Shown here one piece after another: positions 1-7,810 of a DNA stretch of 11,945 nucleotides. Numbering within the stretch: position 1 is the stretch's first letter; each line of letters opens with the position of its first letter. The notes beneath the pieces are model-generated. The model worked only from the letters and a program-made list of their open reading frames with translations, was not told where the DNA came from and ran no database searches. Source of the stretch: Euperipatoides rowelli (Eukaryota > Onychophora > Udeonychophora > Euonychophora > Peripatopsidae); NCBI GenBank assembly GCA_003024985.2, contig PXIH01S0006026.1; one strand, given 5' to 3'. The translations under genes and the position numbers were made by a program.

Positions 1-68
1 CCCCCCCATAAATGTTTTCTTAGGTAGGGGTTCCTCAGGATACAAAAAAAAAAGGTTGAGAAGCACTG
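1..68 (+). mobile_element. Right terminus of a hAT-type DNA transposon (partial)
   Basis: The segment has a GGGGTTCCTCAGGA block, an A-run, and then ends in AAGGTTGAGAAGCACTG at 68. Read on the other strand this is CAGTGCTTCTCAACCTT, which closely resembles the CAGTGGTTCTCAACC terminal inverted repeat of Charlie-like hAT elements known from animals. If the element ends at 68, the 8-bp target duplication would be atctatca at 69-76. The partner end lies outside the window, so neither the length nor the duplication can be confirmed. The family assignment is from memory of the terminal sequence; no transposase is visible. Confidence 0.6.
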
Positions 69-789
69 ATCTATCAGATGGTGGTACTCCTCATCATAAT
101 CAGTACTGATTAAATATCTATAAAATTATAACAAAGTTCAGCATTTAGATACCAAGACTCAATGTTAAACATATAATTCTTAAGCCAAGCAATTTTAGTC
201 TGACAGTATGACAAGTTGGCAACCTACATATCCCTCACTTAATCAAAAGTTTGAAAGTTTCTTGTTAATTTTCCTGTAGTATGGAAACTTATATTGCGAT
301 AAATGTATCTATTGATTAATAAAATCAATTTAATTTTAAAATGTATTTTATTGGAATTTACTAAAACTTCATATAGTTTTAATCTGGTTTCTAGAATAAA
401 AATTAAGCTTTTTATCAAAGTCATCCTTGATGATGTAAAAATATTTAATATACAGTAAGTGTTCTGGAACAATATTAAAGTTTACAATCATTTTGTGTTT
501 ACTATATAATGGTTGCACAGTTGAAAGGGTATAGAACTGTTGACTAAGTTTGGGTAGCTTTATTATTAGGCTATTGAGTAGTTTTCTCTCTTGCCACCAA
601 TCTTTTACTTTTTCTTAATAAAATCTACTTGAGTAGTATTTATTTATTTTTAGGGGAAATTGTGATCAATACTTTTTTTTATGTGTCCTCCTATCCTTCT
701 TAATTAATTTAATTAAAAATTCTTTTGAATTTTCATTTTAGTGTATACTTTTACTTTAATTTTTGAACTTTCAAATTTTCTTATTACAG
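69..789. other. AT-rich spacer, no gene recognised
   Basis: This stretch is dominated by A/T words and short T or A runs. A 77-codon open frame on the minus strand (239-472) has a composition expected from AT-rich noise (many I, L, K, N, F) and matches no family I know, so it is not called. The last 20 bases form a good splice-acceptor-like pyrimidine tract ending in ttattacag at 789. Confidence 0.5.
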
Positions 790-1116
790 GAGAAGGTTGA
801 TCAGGTGCGCACACACACTTATTAGTTCCGGGAAGGGGGGGGGGTGTCACCCTTATTTGGAACCATGCTAGTAAACTTTAGATTTAGCACAATGCACTGC
901 AAAACTGTCCAGGCAAACTTGTTGGCTAGAATCAGAATTCTTTAAAATACTGTTTTTCAAAATGGCGCTCTTATTTGTGTTAGATGGAAACACTCGCCTG
1001 AACCTTAAATGAGGTGAAAAAGTAAGGGGGTGCACTTGTTTGACAATGGCACACTATTTTTAACTTGAACCCAGTAATAGGGTAGGGGCTCTTATTTCGT
1101 AGAGTGCGTAGAGTGC
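790..1116. repeat. Array of degenerate CTTATT(T)G motifs, probable DNA-transposon fragment
   Basis: Five related motifs occur in the same orientation: gcacacacacttattag (near 808-824), gggtgtcacccttatttgg (842-860), ggcgctcttatttgtgttag (964-983), gggggtgcacttgtttgac (1026-1043) and aggggctcttatttcgtag (1085-1102). They share a G-rich block, then a C-rich triplet, then CTTATTTG. A perfect 9-bp tandem duplication (gtagagtgc, 1099-1107 and 1108-1116) and a run of ten G (835-844) lie within the same stretch, which is visibly more GC-rich than its flanks. Repeated G-rich/CTTATT blocks remind me of subterminal repeats in some invertebrate DNA transposons, but I cannot assign a superfamily and see no terminal inverted repeat or target duplication. 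Confidence 0.4.
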
Positions 1117-1800
1117 CGTTTGATGGCATTATATGGTACTATGAGTTTATTAAATGCTAAACTGCAGTAGGAGTCAAACCTTTGTATTTATAAAATAATT
1201 ATCAAAATATTTTACTGTTTTACTGTACTTATTTTATTTGGTGCCTTCTTTAATTTAGGCAATTTATTTCTTTTAATTCTAATTACTGATATCTTTTTGT
1301 TTTTTAATTACTGCATTTTAAATATTCATGAGAGGCAATTTTTTTTTTTTTGCTTTCTTATAAATAAATTAAATGGCATAAATTTAATTATTTGACAACA
1401 TTTAAAATTGAAGTTTTTTTTTTTCCTTTTTCTTTCAAAATTCAATTTATACTTTTAAAAATAGTCAACATTAAAAAAAACAAAAGATCATTGGGGTTAT
1501 ATAATTTTTATTATTTGGAATTAATATTTTAATTTTTATATTTTTTTTTTATTTTTATTCTAAATGTTTTAAAATTTGATATCATTTAGTTGTATTTTTT
1601 TAAAAAAATTCGATACAATTAATTTTTAATAACATTTTTTTTCTCAGTTTTTCTTTGATCTATAAAGAACAATTTCTCCAACATCAGGCGATAAAATTTC
1701 TTTAGAAAATGACCTTATTTTTTTTAATTATTTTTTTTTGTTTGAAGTTTTCATTTTTAAATCAAGTTATTAAAAAAAAAAGTTTTCATACTTTAAGCAT
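1117..1800. other. Low-complexity A/T-rich spacer
   Basis: The stretch is almost entirely A/T, with many runs of 8-11 T and matching A runs. No coding frame, transposon end or stable hairpin other than A/T runs is seen. Confidence 0.6.
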
Positions 1801-2990
1801 TTTTATAACAAACCCATGGTTAGTGCTAACCACTACTGTTCCATGAAGTTTCAATGCCAGTAAGCAAACTAAAGTTGATCGCCCTTTATTTACACTTCTT
1901 TATAAAAAAATTAAAACAAAATAACATTACGTTTATGATATAAATGAGTATGAATCACATGATCATATAATTTACTGCGTTTGTCTTAAATATCCAAAGC
2001 CTGGTTTGATTTTATAAGCTGCAGTAACAATAACTCTTCAATTTTACACTCTTAGGAGGCTGCATAGCATACCTACCACTAAAGAATGGGTCTGTTTCCT
2101 GCATGTACACTACTGGTGTCTCAATTTTTTTACTGTATTAATTTTCATATGAAAAGGAACAGCTGAATTTTGTATTGTTTACTCTCGTAACACGACCTTT
2201 CTATTTTTAATAGTAAATGCCATGTTGTCACGATTGGATCAATCATGATAGTGTAAACAGTGCATAAATTTATCAACTTCTTTAACATGTACAAATTAAT
2301 GCTAATTGTTATGTATCGGTGCCTGCTCTGGAAATAAACCTAGGTGATAACGACAAGAACCAACTATTTAACGTATATGAAAGCAGTAAAACATACTGCT
2401 GCTTCTACAGTAGCCATTCTAGAACAACAATAATATTGCAGATCATGTCCACATGTGTGTATTCTCTTAACACACATTAGTAATCAATTGCCCACTATGC
2501 CACACTAATTTATACAGTTGTATTTATTTATATATGTATTGCGTTCTTGCTATTTAAGGTTGTGGCGCACATGCCTCCTAGTCATATTTATTTGTACTGC
2601 CTGCTGCCATTCCAAAAAAAGTATTTTTAACCATTTCGTTGTTGGAACAGTGGTGACCACTCCGTTGAATTTGCCCCTCTTGCTTTTAGCTGTAACCATT
2701 ATTTTATTTTGGGGCTTTATATTTTGTTTGGTGTGCATGTCAGCGAGTTGCTGAATTATGATTTTTTTTCTCCTGGCTTTGAAGTAAAATGTTTGTATTC
2801 CACAATGTTGTTCGAGTTCTCTTTCACACATATGACAACCAGTTTGTTATAATAGTGTGCTCTTAGTTTGAACATTTAGCTCGTTCTGTAAGCTGTGTTA
2901 TACATTTTTGCATAGATATTGAAAGTCATGTGATTGAATTAAACAAATTTTGATATTTAATATTCCACAATAAAATTTACACTCGCCTCC
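1801..2990 (+). other. Less repetitive region, possibly an old 3' UTR
   Basis: Base composition is more even and homopolymers are rarer than on either side. On the plus strand there are AU-rich motifs (tatttatttatata near 2521-2534) and AATAAA signals at about 2332 and at 2969-2974, the latter near the end of the less repetitive stretch. No stop-terminated coding exon upstream supports it, and no GT-rich downstream element follows the last AATAAA. The minus strand also has an AATAAA (near 1885), so the orientation is uncertain. Overlapping open frames on both strands at 2518-2831 have no recognisable domain and are not called. Two small palindromes sit here: tggttag-tg-ctaacca (1817-1832) and agtggt-g-accact (2649-2661). 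Confidence 0.2.
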
Positions 2991-3774
2991 CCCACATCAC
3001 TTCCACCCCCTCATGAAGGAATGGCCAAAGTTAAAATCCAAATAAATTAACCCATAAAACAAACTAACAAATCCATAAAATTTTCATTTGACTTTCCTGT
3101 CTATCATTCAAGACCCCCTGTTATCTTTTTTTTTTTATTTGAGTAAAAATAGCTAAATTTACTTTCATTTTCATTATCTACATTTTAATGATGTCTGTTT
3201 TCTGGATTAGACCACTTCAAGAGATGTTCTTATTTTGTTATTCAACTCTAACCATGTTGAAAGATTGTGCATACAGCCATATCCTGCATTAACTTACACA
3301 ATGTGACCAGAGAGATGGCATAAACTGAAAGTGAAGAATTAGCTTTTATTTAGCTTATTTGTCTATTTAATCACAAGAAAATAGTAAAAAAAAGTTAATC
3401 ATTTAATTAAAATGAGTAAGAACAGATGTGAAGTGAAACATTTTTGAATACAAACTAACAAAGACAGTAGGCCCTATGTAGGCTAATGTTTGCAAGTTTA
3501 TAGTTGGAAACTGATCAAGCAGTGATGTCCACATTTAAGTATCTGTTCTTGTGAAGTGAGTGTACATAACAGGGAATGGTGCTGCTGTAAATATCTAGAC
3601 TCACCCTTGTGTATAAAGTGAAGGGCCATTGTATACCGGGATATCCTGGTACATACATAAACTACTACTAATGTCACTGGAAGTACTTGGCAGATATTCA
3701 ACAACAATATTTGTAATGTAAATGGACCAAAAATATTGATTGAGAGAATGAAAATGACAAAGTGAGAGAGGGTG
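2991..3774. other. Spacer, no gene recognised
   Basis: Mixed AT-rich sequence without a coding frame I can support. A 69-codon minus-strand open frame (3498-3707) matches nothing known to me. The only structure is an 18-bp near-palindrome, taccgggatatcctggta (3634-3651, 16 of 18 positions symmetrical). The retrotransposon reading frame seen upstream on the minus strand (higher coordinates) cannot be followed into this region. Confidence 0.5.
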
Positions 3775-4945
3775 AGTCTAATTAGCCTAAATATTGAGAT
3801 CTGTCAATATAATTAGCCTGTTCTTCTGGAGCTTCTTACTTCAAGATTAGTATGATCTTAATCTTTGTAAATTACCCAAGCTACCCAGTTTAGATTCACA
3901 TATTATTAAAAATCAATCAAGTTTTAATATCTTAACTGCTCAAAGATTTCAAATATTCTGATAATATATTAACTCCTCCAGGGAATTTACAGACTTTCAA
4001 TTTACAATTTTTTTTTTAAACTTAAGAGTAAAATTTCTTTATAATTCTTATTGTATTGGAGTCAGTATTCCTGTATCAAAATTGAAATCAGAGTTTATCT
4101 GTAATGACAAAAAACAATGTTAAACTATTGGAATGGTTCTGTTGTATTTTGTTTTTTAAGATATTTTTCTTAAGCAGACCAAAATGATATAATGTCATCA
4201 GTTAACAAATCAGGAACTCTATTCTTCCAAAACATCTTCTTTTTAGTCATTAATTTTAATTTTATTCTTAATCACATAAAATCAACGTATTATCTTCTGT
4301 AGGATTAGACTTGAATGATCTGTTGGCTCTAATTTTGTCTTCATATACAGTATTTACTGTAAGTTCCAAATCAAACTATATAGGATATAATAACAATCGT
4401 TAAATGATTTCCCTTTTCCAAACGCCTGCATTCCAAGTTATTATTGTACTGTTTTTAAAATACTCTAATATCTGTACACCAACCATCAATATCTCCTGTC
4501 AAGTGTTTAAAATCTGTGAGAAAAAACTTCTAACATTCCATTTTTTTTTTTCAAAATGCCAGTAATATTTAACTAAATAGGTTTTTGTTTTTTATAAAAA
4601 TTTTAAATGGCGTCTCAAAATCCAGATCATTAAATGACAATTCATAAATATACGATTAGATCTCATGTGTATTATCTCAAATTTTTGATCATCTCTTTAG
4701 CTAACAAAACATAATCGAACACTCTGACCTCTTACATTAGAAAATGTAGGTGAACCTCCTAAATCATCTGGAATTCTTCCATTTATGATTGAAAAGTTAA
4801 TTCCTTAGTATAAAGTCTGATAATATCTTATCTCTATTGTTAAATATATCATCCATTGATATTCTTGTTTTTGGATTGAACAAGGTACTCACAATGTCCT
4901 CTGAAAAATCTGCCAATCAAGTATTAAAATCTAATAGAAAGATAA
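3775..4945 (-). mobile_element. Decayed non-LTR retrotransposon: endonuclease plus N-terminal reverse transcriptase
   Basis: On the minus strand, translated pieces in shifting frames follow the order of a LINE ORF2. First comes an eroded GDFN-like segment (DFNT, about 4922-4935), then NxRxKILSDFILRN (about 4810-4850). Next is INGRIPDDLGG followed by TFSNVRGQSV (about 4715-4785), matching the NGRxxGDxxGxxTFxxxxGxSVID motif of apurinic-like LINE endonucleases. Further on are KFPGGV and LSEYLKSL (about 3935-3985), matching the KSPGxDGIxxExLK start of the reverse transcriptase. Last is NYIDRSQYLG (about 3787-3816), matching NYRxISLL. Frameshifts and stops are numerous, so the element cannot encode a protein. 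The catalytic YxDD block is not present; the copy is truncated near 3775. The upstream end lies just beside the hAT-like element that starts at 5017. The clade (CR1/L2/Jockey-like) is not resolved. Confidence 0.65.
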
Positions 4946-5016
4946 AATTATAATGACAATTATTTAATTCTTATATTACTTTTTTTGTCCATTATGTTAA
5001 TTGAAACTCTCCATTC

Positions 5017-5829
5017 CAGGGTTCCGAAGTAGTGCGCTACTTGTAGTGCCACTATTAGCACACTACTTTTTTGAGTACTATAGGGAATGAGTAGTTACAC
5101 TACATTTACAGCATGATATTTTTATTTGTAGTCCACTATAAAAAATGTAGTTCTAGTGATATATTTCACTACTTTTTCTATATTCCTTTTAACCAATATT
5201 TCATTTTCTTCTGTAAATAGGCCATAGATAATTAAAACCAACACAACATTACTTTTTAGGCAAAAATCCAATCAAAAGGCTAATCTGTATTTTTTTTTTC
5301 TATTACATACTTAGAAATTGTTTTAAGACAGTTCGATTGTGTTTTCACCACACAATATTTTCATGATGTTGGATGATGTGCTTATATATAATCCATTTGC
5401 TCCTCAAGCATTAGAATTAATCCAAATTATGAATTAAGAACAGATTGGATCTTTAAATAAAGTAGCAATACTTATTTATTTGGCTAATTTAAAATAAACA
5501 TTTCACTCTTTTTAAAATTAATATAAAGGAAAATTTCATTGATTAGGGCAAAACTTTTATAAACAAAGGACTTCGGGTATCTAAGTATTCAGCGTTAAAA
5601 TATTTTAAATAGGCTATTTACAGCGTATACTGTACATATTTGGATGTACTGTATTTGCAAACATCTATTTTACAAATTATTTTTTTTAAAAAAAAAAAAT
5701 TACTTTAGTAAAGTAGTTGTAGTTAACTACTTTTTAAAAAATGTAGTTGTAATTGTAGTTAACTACTTTTTTCCGAGTGTTAGTTGTAGTTGTAGCTCAC
5801 TACCTTTTAGGCCGCTCTCTCATACCTTG
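5017..5829. mobile_element. hAT-like non-autonomous element with palindromic subterminal repeats
   Basis: The left end is CAGGGTTCCGAAGTAG at 5017, a form common for hAT termini in aquatic animals, followed by about 170 bp rich in gtagtg/cactac words. The right side carries two perfect 12-bp palindromes GTAGTTAACTAC (5719-5730 and 5755-5766), 36 bp apart, followed by GTTGTAGCTCACTAC and a putative end CATACCTTG at 5829 (reverse complement CAAGGTATG, partly matching the left end). The middle is plain AT-rich sequence without transposase, so it would be a MITE-like derivative of about 813 bp. The 8-bp flanks (ctccattc and cacttttg) agree at only four positions, so the right boundary is uncertain. 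A 92-codon open frame crossing the right end is not a gene. Confidence 0.5.
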
Positions 5830-5876
5830 CACTTTTGGATGAGCGTCTCCTCTGTTTGTTTGAAATTTCTTTGTTT

Positions 5877-6184
5877 TCATGCAGAGGTTTCACACTATTG
5901 GGATTTAAACCACCTGCTGTGACTGTGCGTAATCCTAATGCTTTTAGTCCACTCAGGCTCCGCTACTAGCTTGTTGCTGTCAGTGCATTCCACTGTAGTT
6001 ACTAGCAAGCCAGCGGAGGATGAGCGGAGATTGTTATCACAAAATCACATTATTTCAATGTTATTTGAAGCGAGCATTCAGACCCAGTTTATTTCGTATA
6101 TGGTGATCTATTGAAGTGGCTATTGTTTATGAAAAATACAGTATTAAATAAATGAAATAAAGTTTGAATTCTTTATAAAATATT
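5877..6184 (+). repeat. Unclassified ~305-bp dispersed repeat, copy A
   Basis: This segment aligns along its whole length with 7502-7810, in the same orientation, at about 90% identity by eye, with a few small indels. It begins near tcatgcagaggtttcac and ends exactly at ctttataaaatatt. The last 34 bases are identical in both copies and include aataaatgaaataaag, a pair of polyadenylation-type signals. Its middle holds a long hairpin with arms 5948-5964 and 6012-6028 (14 of 17 positions pair), and a nested 5-bp stem cagtg/cactg (5981-5985, 5991-5995). Sequence outside these limits is unrelated between copies, which is what a mobile repeat or segmental copy would give. No target duplication is seen. 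The plus orientation is assigned from the AATAAA signals only. Confidence 0.85.
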
Positions 6185-6453
6185 NTTACATACTTTATCA
6201 GATTTATTTGATGCTTTGATTAATAATATAGCCAAGGCTATCCTCTGCTGTCTGGACACATTGAAAAGTAAAAGTTAGTAAAGAAACAGGAAATACGTAA
6301 TTAAATAATTATTTGCCTGATTCTTAAAATATTCCCCCATGCGAAACTTGAATGAATGATGAGGATTGAGGAAATGGTATGAACGTGTGTACACAATCGG
6401 TAATAATCCTGGAGTGTCATTCCAAAACTTAAATCCAGGAATGACCGTGTGTA
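6185..6453. other. Spacer with a short direct and an inverted repeat
   Basis: No gene is seen. A 17-bp direct repeat with two mismatches occurs at 6376-6392 (ggtatgaacgtgtgtac) and 6438-6454 (ggaatgaccgtgtgtac). Between them lies an 8-bp inverted pair gtcattcc (6416-6423) and ggaatgac (6438-6445). A separate perfect hairpin atagcc-aa-ggctat is at 6228-6241. An ambiguous base N is at 6185. Confidence 0.5.
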
Positions 6454-7000
6454 CTTAGCTTTAGAAAGACATAGGCTTAANGGAGATATGATTCAAGTTT
6501 TTAAAATAATTACGGTAATGAAATGGTAGATATCCCTTATGACAATTTTTTTAAATTTAATGATGATCATAGAACCAGGGGACATAAATTCAAGTTATGT
6601 GTTAATACATCTAGACTATTGTTGCACCAAAAGTTTTTTTCAGAGTTGTATCATTTTGTAATAGTTTAGCAGAAAAAGTTGTAGAATCTAAGTCAGTTGA
6701 ATCTTTTAAGCTTACATTAGATGAATTTATGGATAGTTTACTAGGGAGGCTAGATAGGTCTGTTGATTTTTTTAGGCATTGTTGAGGTATTGCAATGGGT
6801 AGGCTATATAATTGATTTTTTTTAAAATTAAAATTCTGAAGGACAAAAATTAAAAAAAAAATATTAAAAAAAAAATTAGCCTAACTTATAAAAAAAAGAA
6901 AGAAAGGAAAAAATAAAATAAAATATTAGATTAGGACTAGGGATAACCTTGCTAGGCTATGGTTTGTTCTCCGTCATATTTGTAATATTGTATTGTCAAA
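6454..7000 (+). mobile_element. 3' end of a non-LTR retrotransposon (C-terminal ORF2 and 3' UTR)
   Basis: From about 6456 the translation gives LALERHRL-x-GDMIQVFKII, then after a frameshift VDIPYDNFF, RTRGHKFKL and a QKFF block. After another frameshift it gives NSLAEKVVESKSVESFKLTL and DEFMDSLLGRLDR, ending at a stop near 6783. This is the typical C-terminus of CR1/L2/Jockey-type ORF2 proteins (RRLRGDxIxVYKI ... TRGHxxKL ... FFxxRVVxxWNSLPxxVVxAxSVxxFKxxLD). After the stop comes an A-rich stretch (6830-6930), then gctaggctatggtttgttct near 6951-6970 and tgtaatattgtattg, resembling the 3' tails of such elements. It is 5'-truncated, as is usual for LINE copies, and has at least two frameshifts. 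An N at 6481 falls in the coding part. It lies opposite in orientation to the fragment at 3775-4945, so they are separate insertions. Confidence 0.75.
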
Positions 7001-7042
7001 GAAATTGAATGTAAAAGGCAAAAACATCCACACACAAAATCA

Positions 7043-7500
7043 TATGACATTGTGAAAGATGCTGTTAAGGATACACTTTTTGAAACAAGATTTGCATTTT
7101 TTCTAAGCAAATCACTCCATTTTTTAATTCTATATTAAACTGATCGCCCAATGATACCATTTTTGGCCCAAGATTTACAGAAACTACTCAAACATTTGCT
7201 AAATCGATTTATTTGAGATGATATAATGGTTAAACTATGATATACTGTACATCCTGTCAAAAATGTTGTTGATCAAACAAATCATAAAATCTACAGTATA
7301 CAAAATTGATATTGGCTTCATTGCTGAGCGACAAATTGTTCAACTAAAAGGTAAATTATCTGAAATACAAATTCTAGACTTCTACATGGAATGTAAAGCT
7401 TTTTTTAATCGCAAACTGGTTAGTAAATTGTTAGAAAAGTCACCTTTACAATATTCATTTGTAAGGCACATGGCATGCTAAAATCCCTCAGAAATGAGCA
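7043..7500 (+). pseudogene. Broken transposase-like gene fragment (probably hAT-like), C-terminal part
   Basis: The frame starting at 7043 reads YDIVKDAVKDTLFETRFAFF, a stop, then TDRPMIPFLAQDLQKLLKHL (7139-7198) and a further stop. A shifted frame from 7263 to 7481 (72 codons) reads VYKIDIGFIAERQIVQL, LDFYMECKAFF and KLLEKSPLQYSFVRHMAC, followed by a stop and NPSEMSN. The TDKPMVPFLxxDLxxLL, KxDIGFxAExxxxxL and KLLEKSPLxYxLVRxLSCLDPxxM blocks recur, in this order, in transposon-derived proteins of fish, cnidarians and other aquatic animals; I believe they are hAT-like, from memory. There are at least three stops and one frameshift, and the N-terminal half is missing. The gene is interrupted at about 7502 by the 305-bp repeat. 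A possible continuation (EVKHFSNYSEQVINKM, 7814-7861) lies just beyond that repeat. Confidence 0.6.
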
Positions 7501-7501
7501 A

Positions 7502-7810
7502 TCATGTCACAGAGGTTTCACAATAATGGAATTTCAACCACCTGCTGTGACTGATCGTAATCCCATTGCTTTTAGTCCGCTCGGGCTCCACTACTAGCTT
7601 GTTGCTGTCATTGGATTCCGCTGTAGTTACTAGCCAGCCAGCGGAGGACGAGCGGAGATTATTATCTCAAAATCACATAACCTTCAATGTTATTTGAAGT
7701 GAGCATTCAGACCCAGTGTATTTCGTATATGGTGATCTATTGAAGTGGCTATTGTTTACGAAAAATATATTAAATAAATGAAATAAAGTTTGAATTCTTT
7801 ATAAAATATT
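7502..7810 (+). repeat. Unclassified ~305-bp dispersed repeat, copy B
   Basis: This is the second copy of the repeat at 5877-6184, same orientation, about 1.6 kb downstream. The start is tcatgtcacagaggtttcac (three bases longer than copy A here); the end is ctttataaaatatt at 7810. The central hairpin has arms 7576-7589 and 7643-7656 (12 of 14 positions pair). Copy B has a G-C pair (7583/7649) where copy A has A-T (5955/6021). It sits directly after the transposase-like pseudogene and appears to interrupt it. No clear target duplication flanks it, and no protein is encoded with confidence: one frame gives TSQPAEDERRLLSQNH in this copy and TSKPAEDERRLLSQNH in copy A, but other positions are frameshifted. 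Confidence 0.85.

Noticed and set aside
239-472. 77-codon minus-strand open frame
   Set aside because: Composition is as expected from AT-rich noise, with no recognisable motif and no supporting signals.
2518-2831. Overlapping open frames on both strands (78 and 93 codons)
   Set aside because: Neither has a recognisable domain; the plus-strand frame is simply rich in hydrophobic T-rich codons, which can mimic membrane segments.
3498-3707. 69-codon minus-strand open frame
   Set aside because: No family resemblance, and it does not continue the reverse-transcriptase frame upstream on the same strand.
5644-5922. 92-codon plus-strand open frame
   Set aside because: It runs across the hAT-like subterminal repeats (the repeated VVVNYF comes from gtagttgtagttaactac) into the 305-bp repeat; it is a by-product of the repeats.
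5901-5960. tRNA-like A and B boxes on the minus strand of the 305-bp repeat (gcctgagtgg and ggtttaaatcc), suggesting a tRNA-derived SINE
   Set aside because: The homology between copies extends more than 200 bp upstream of the supposed tRNA head on that strand, the B box is poor in copy B, and there is no tRNA fold or A-rich tail in the right place.
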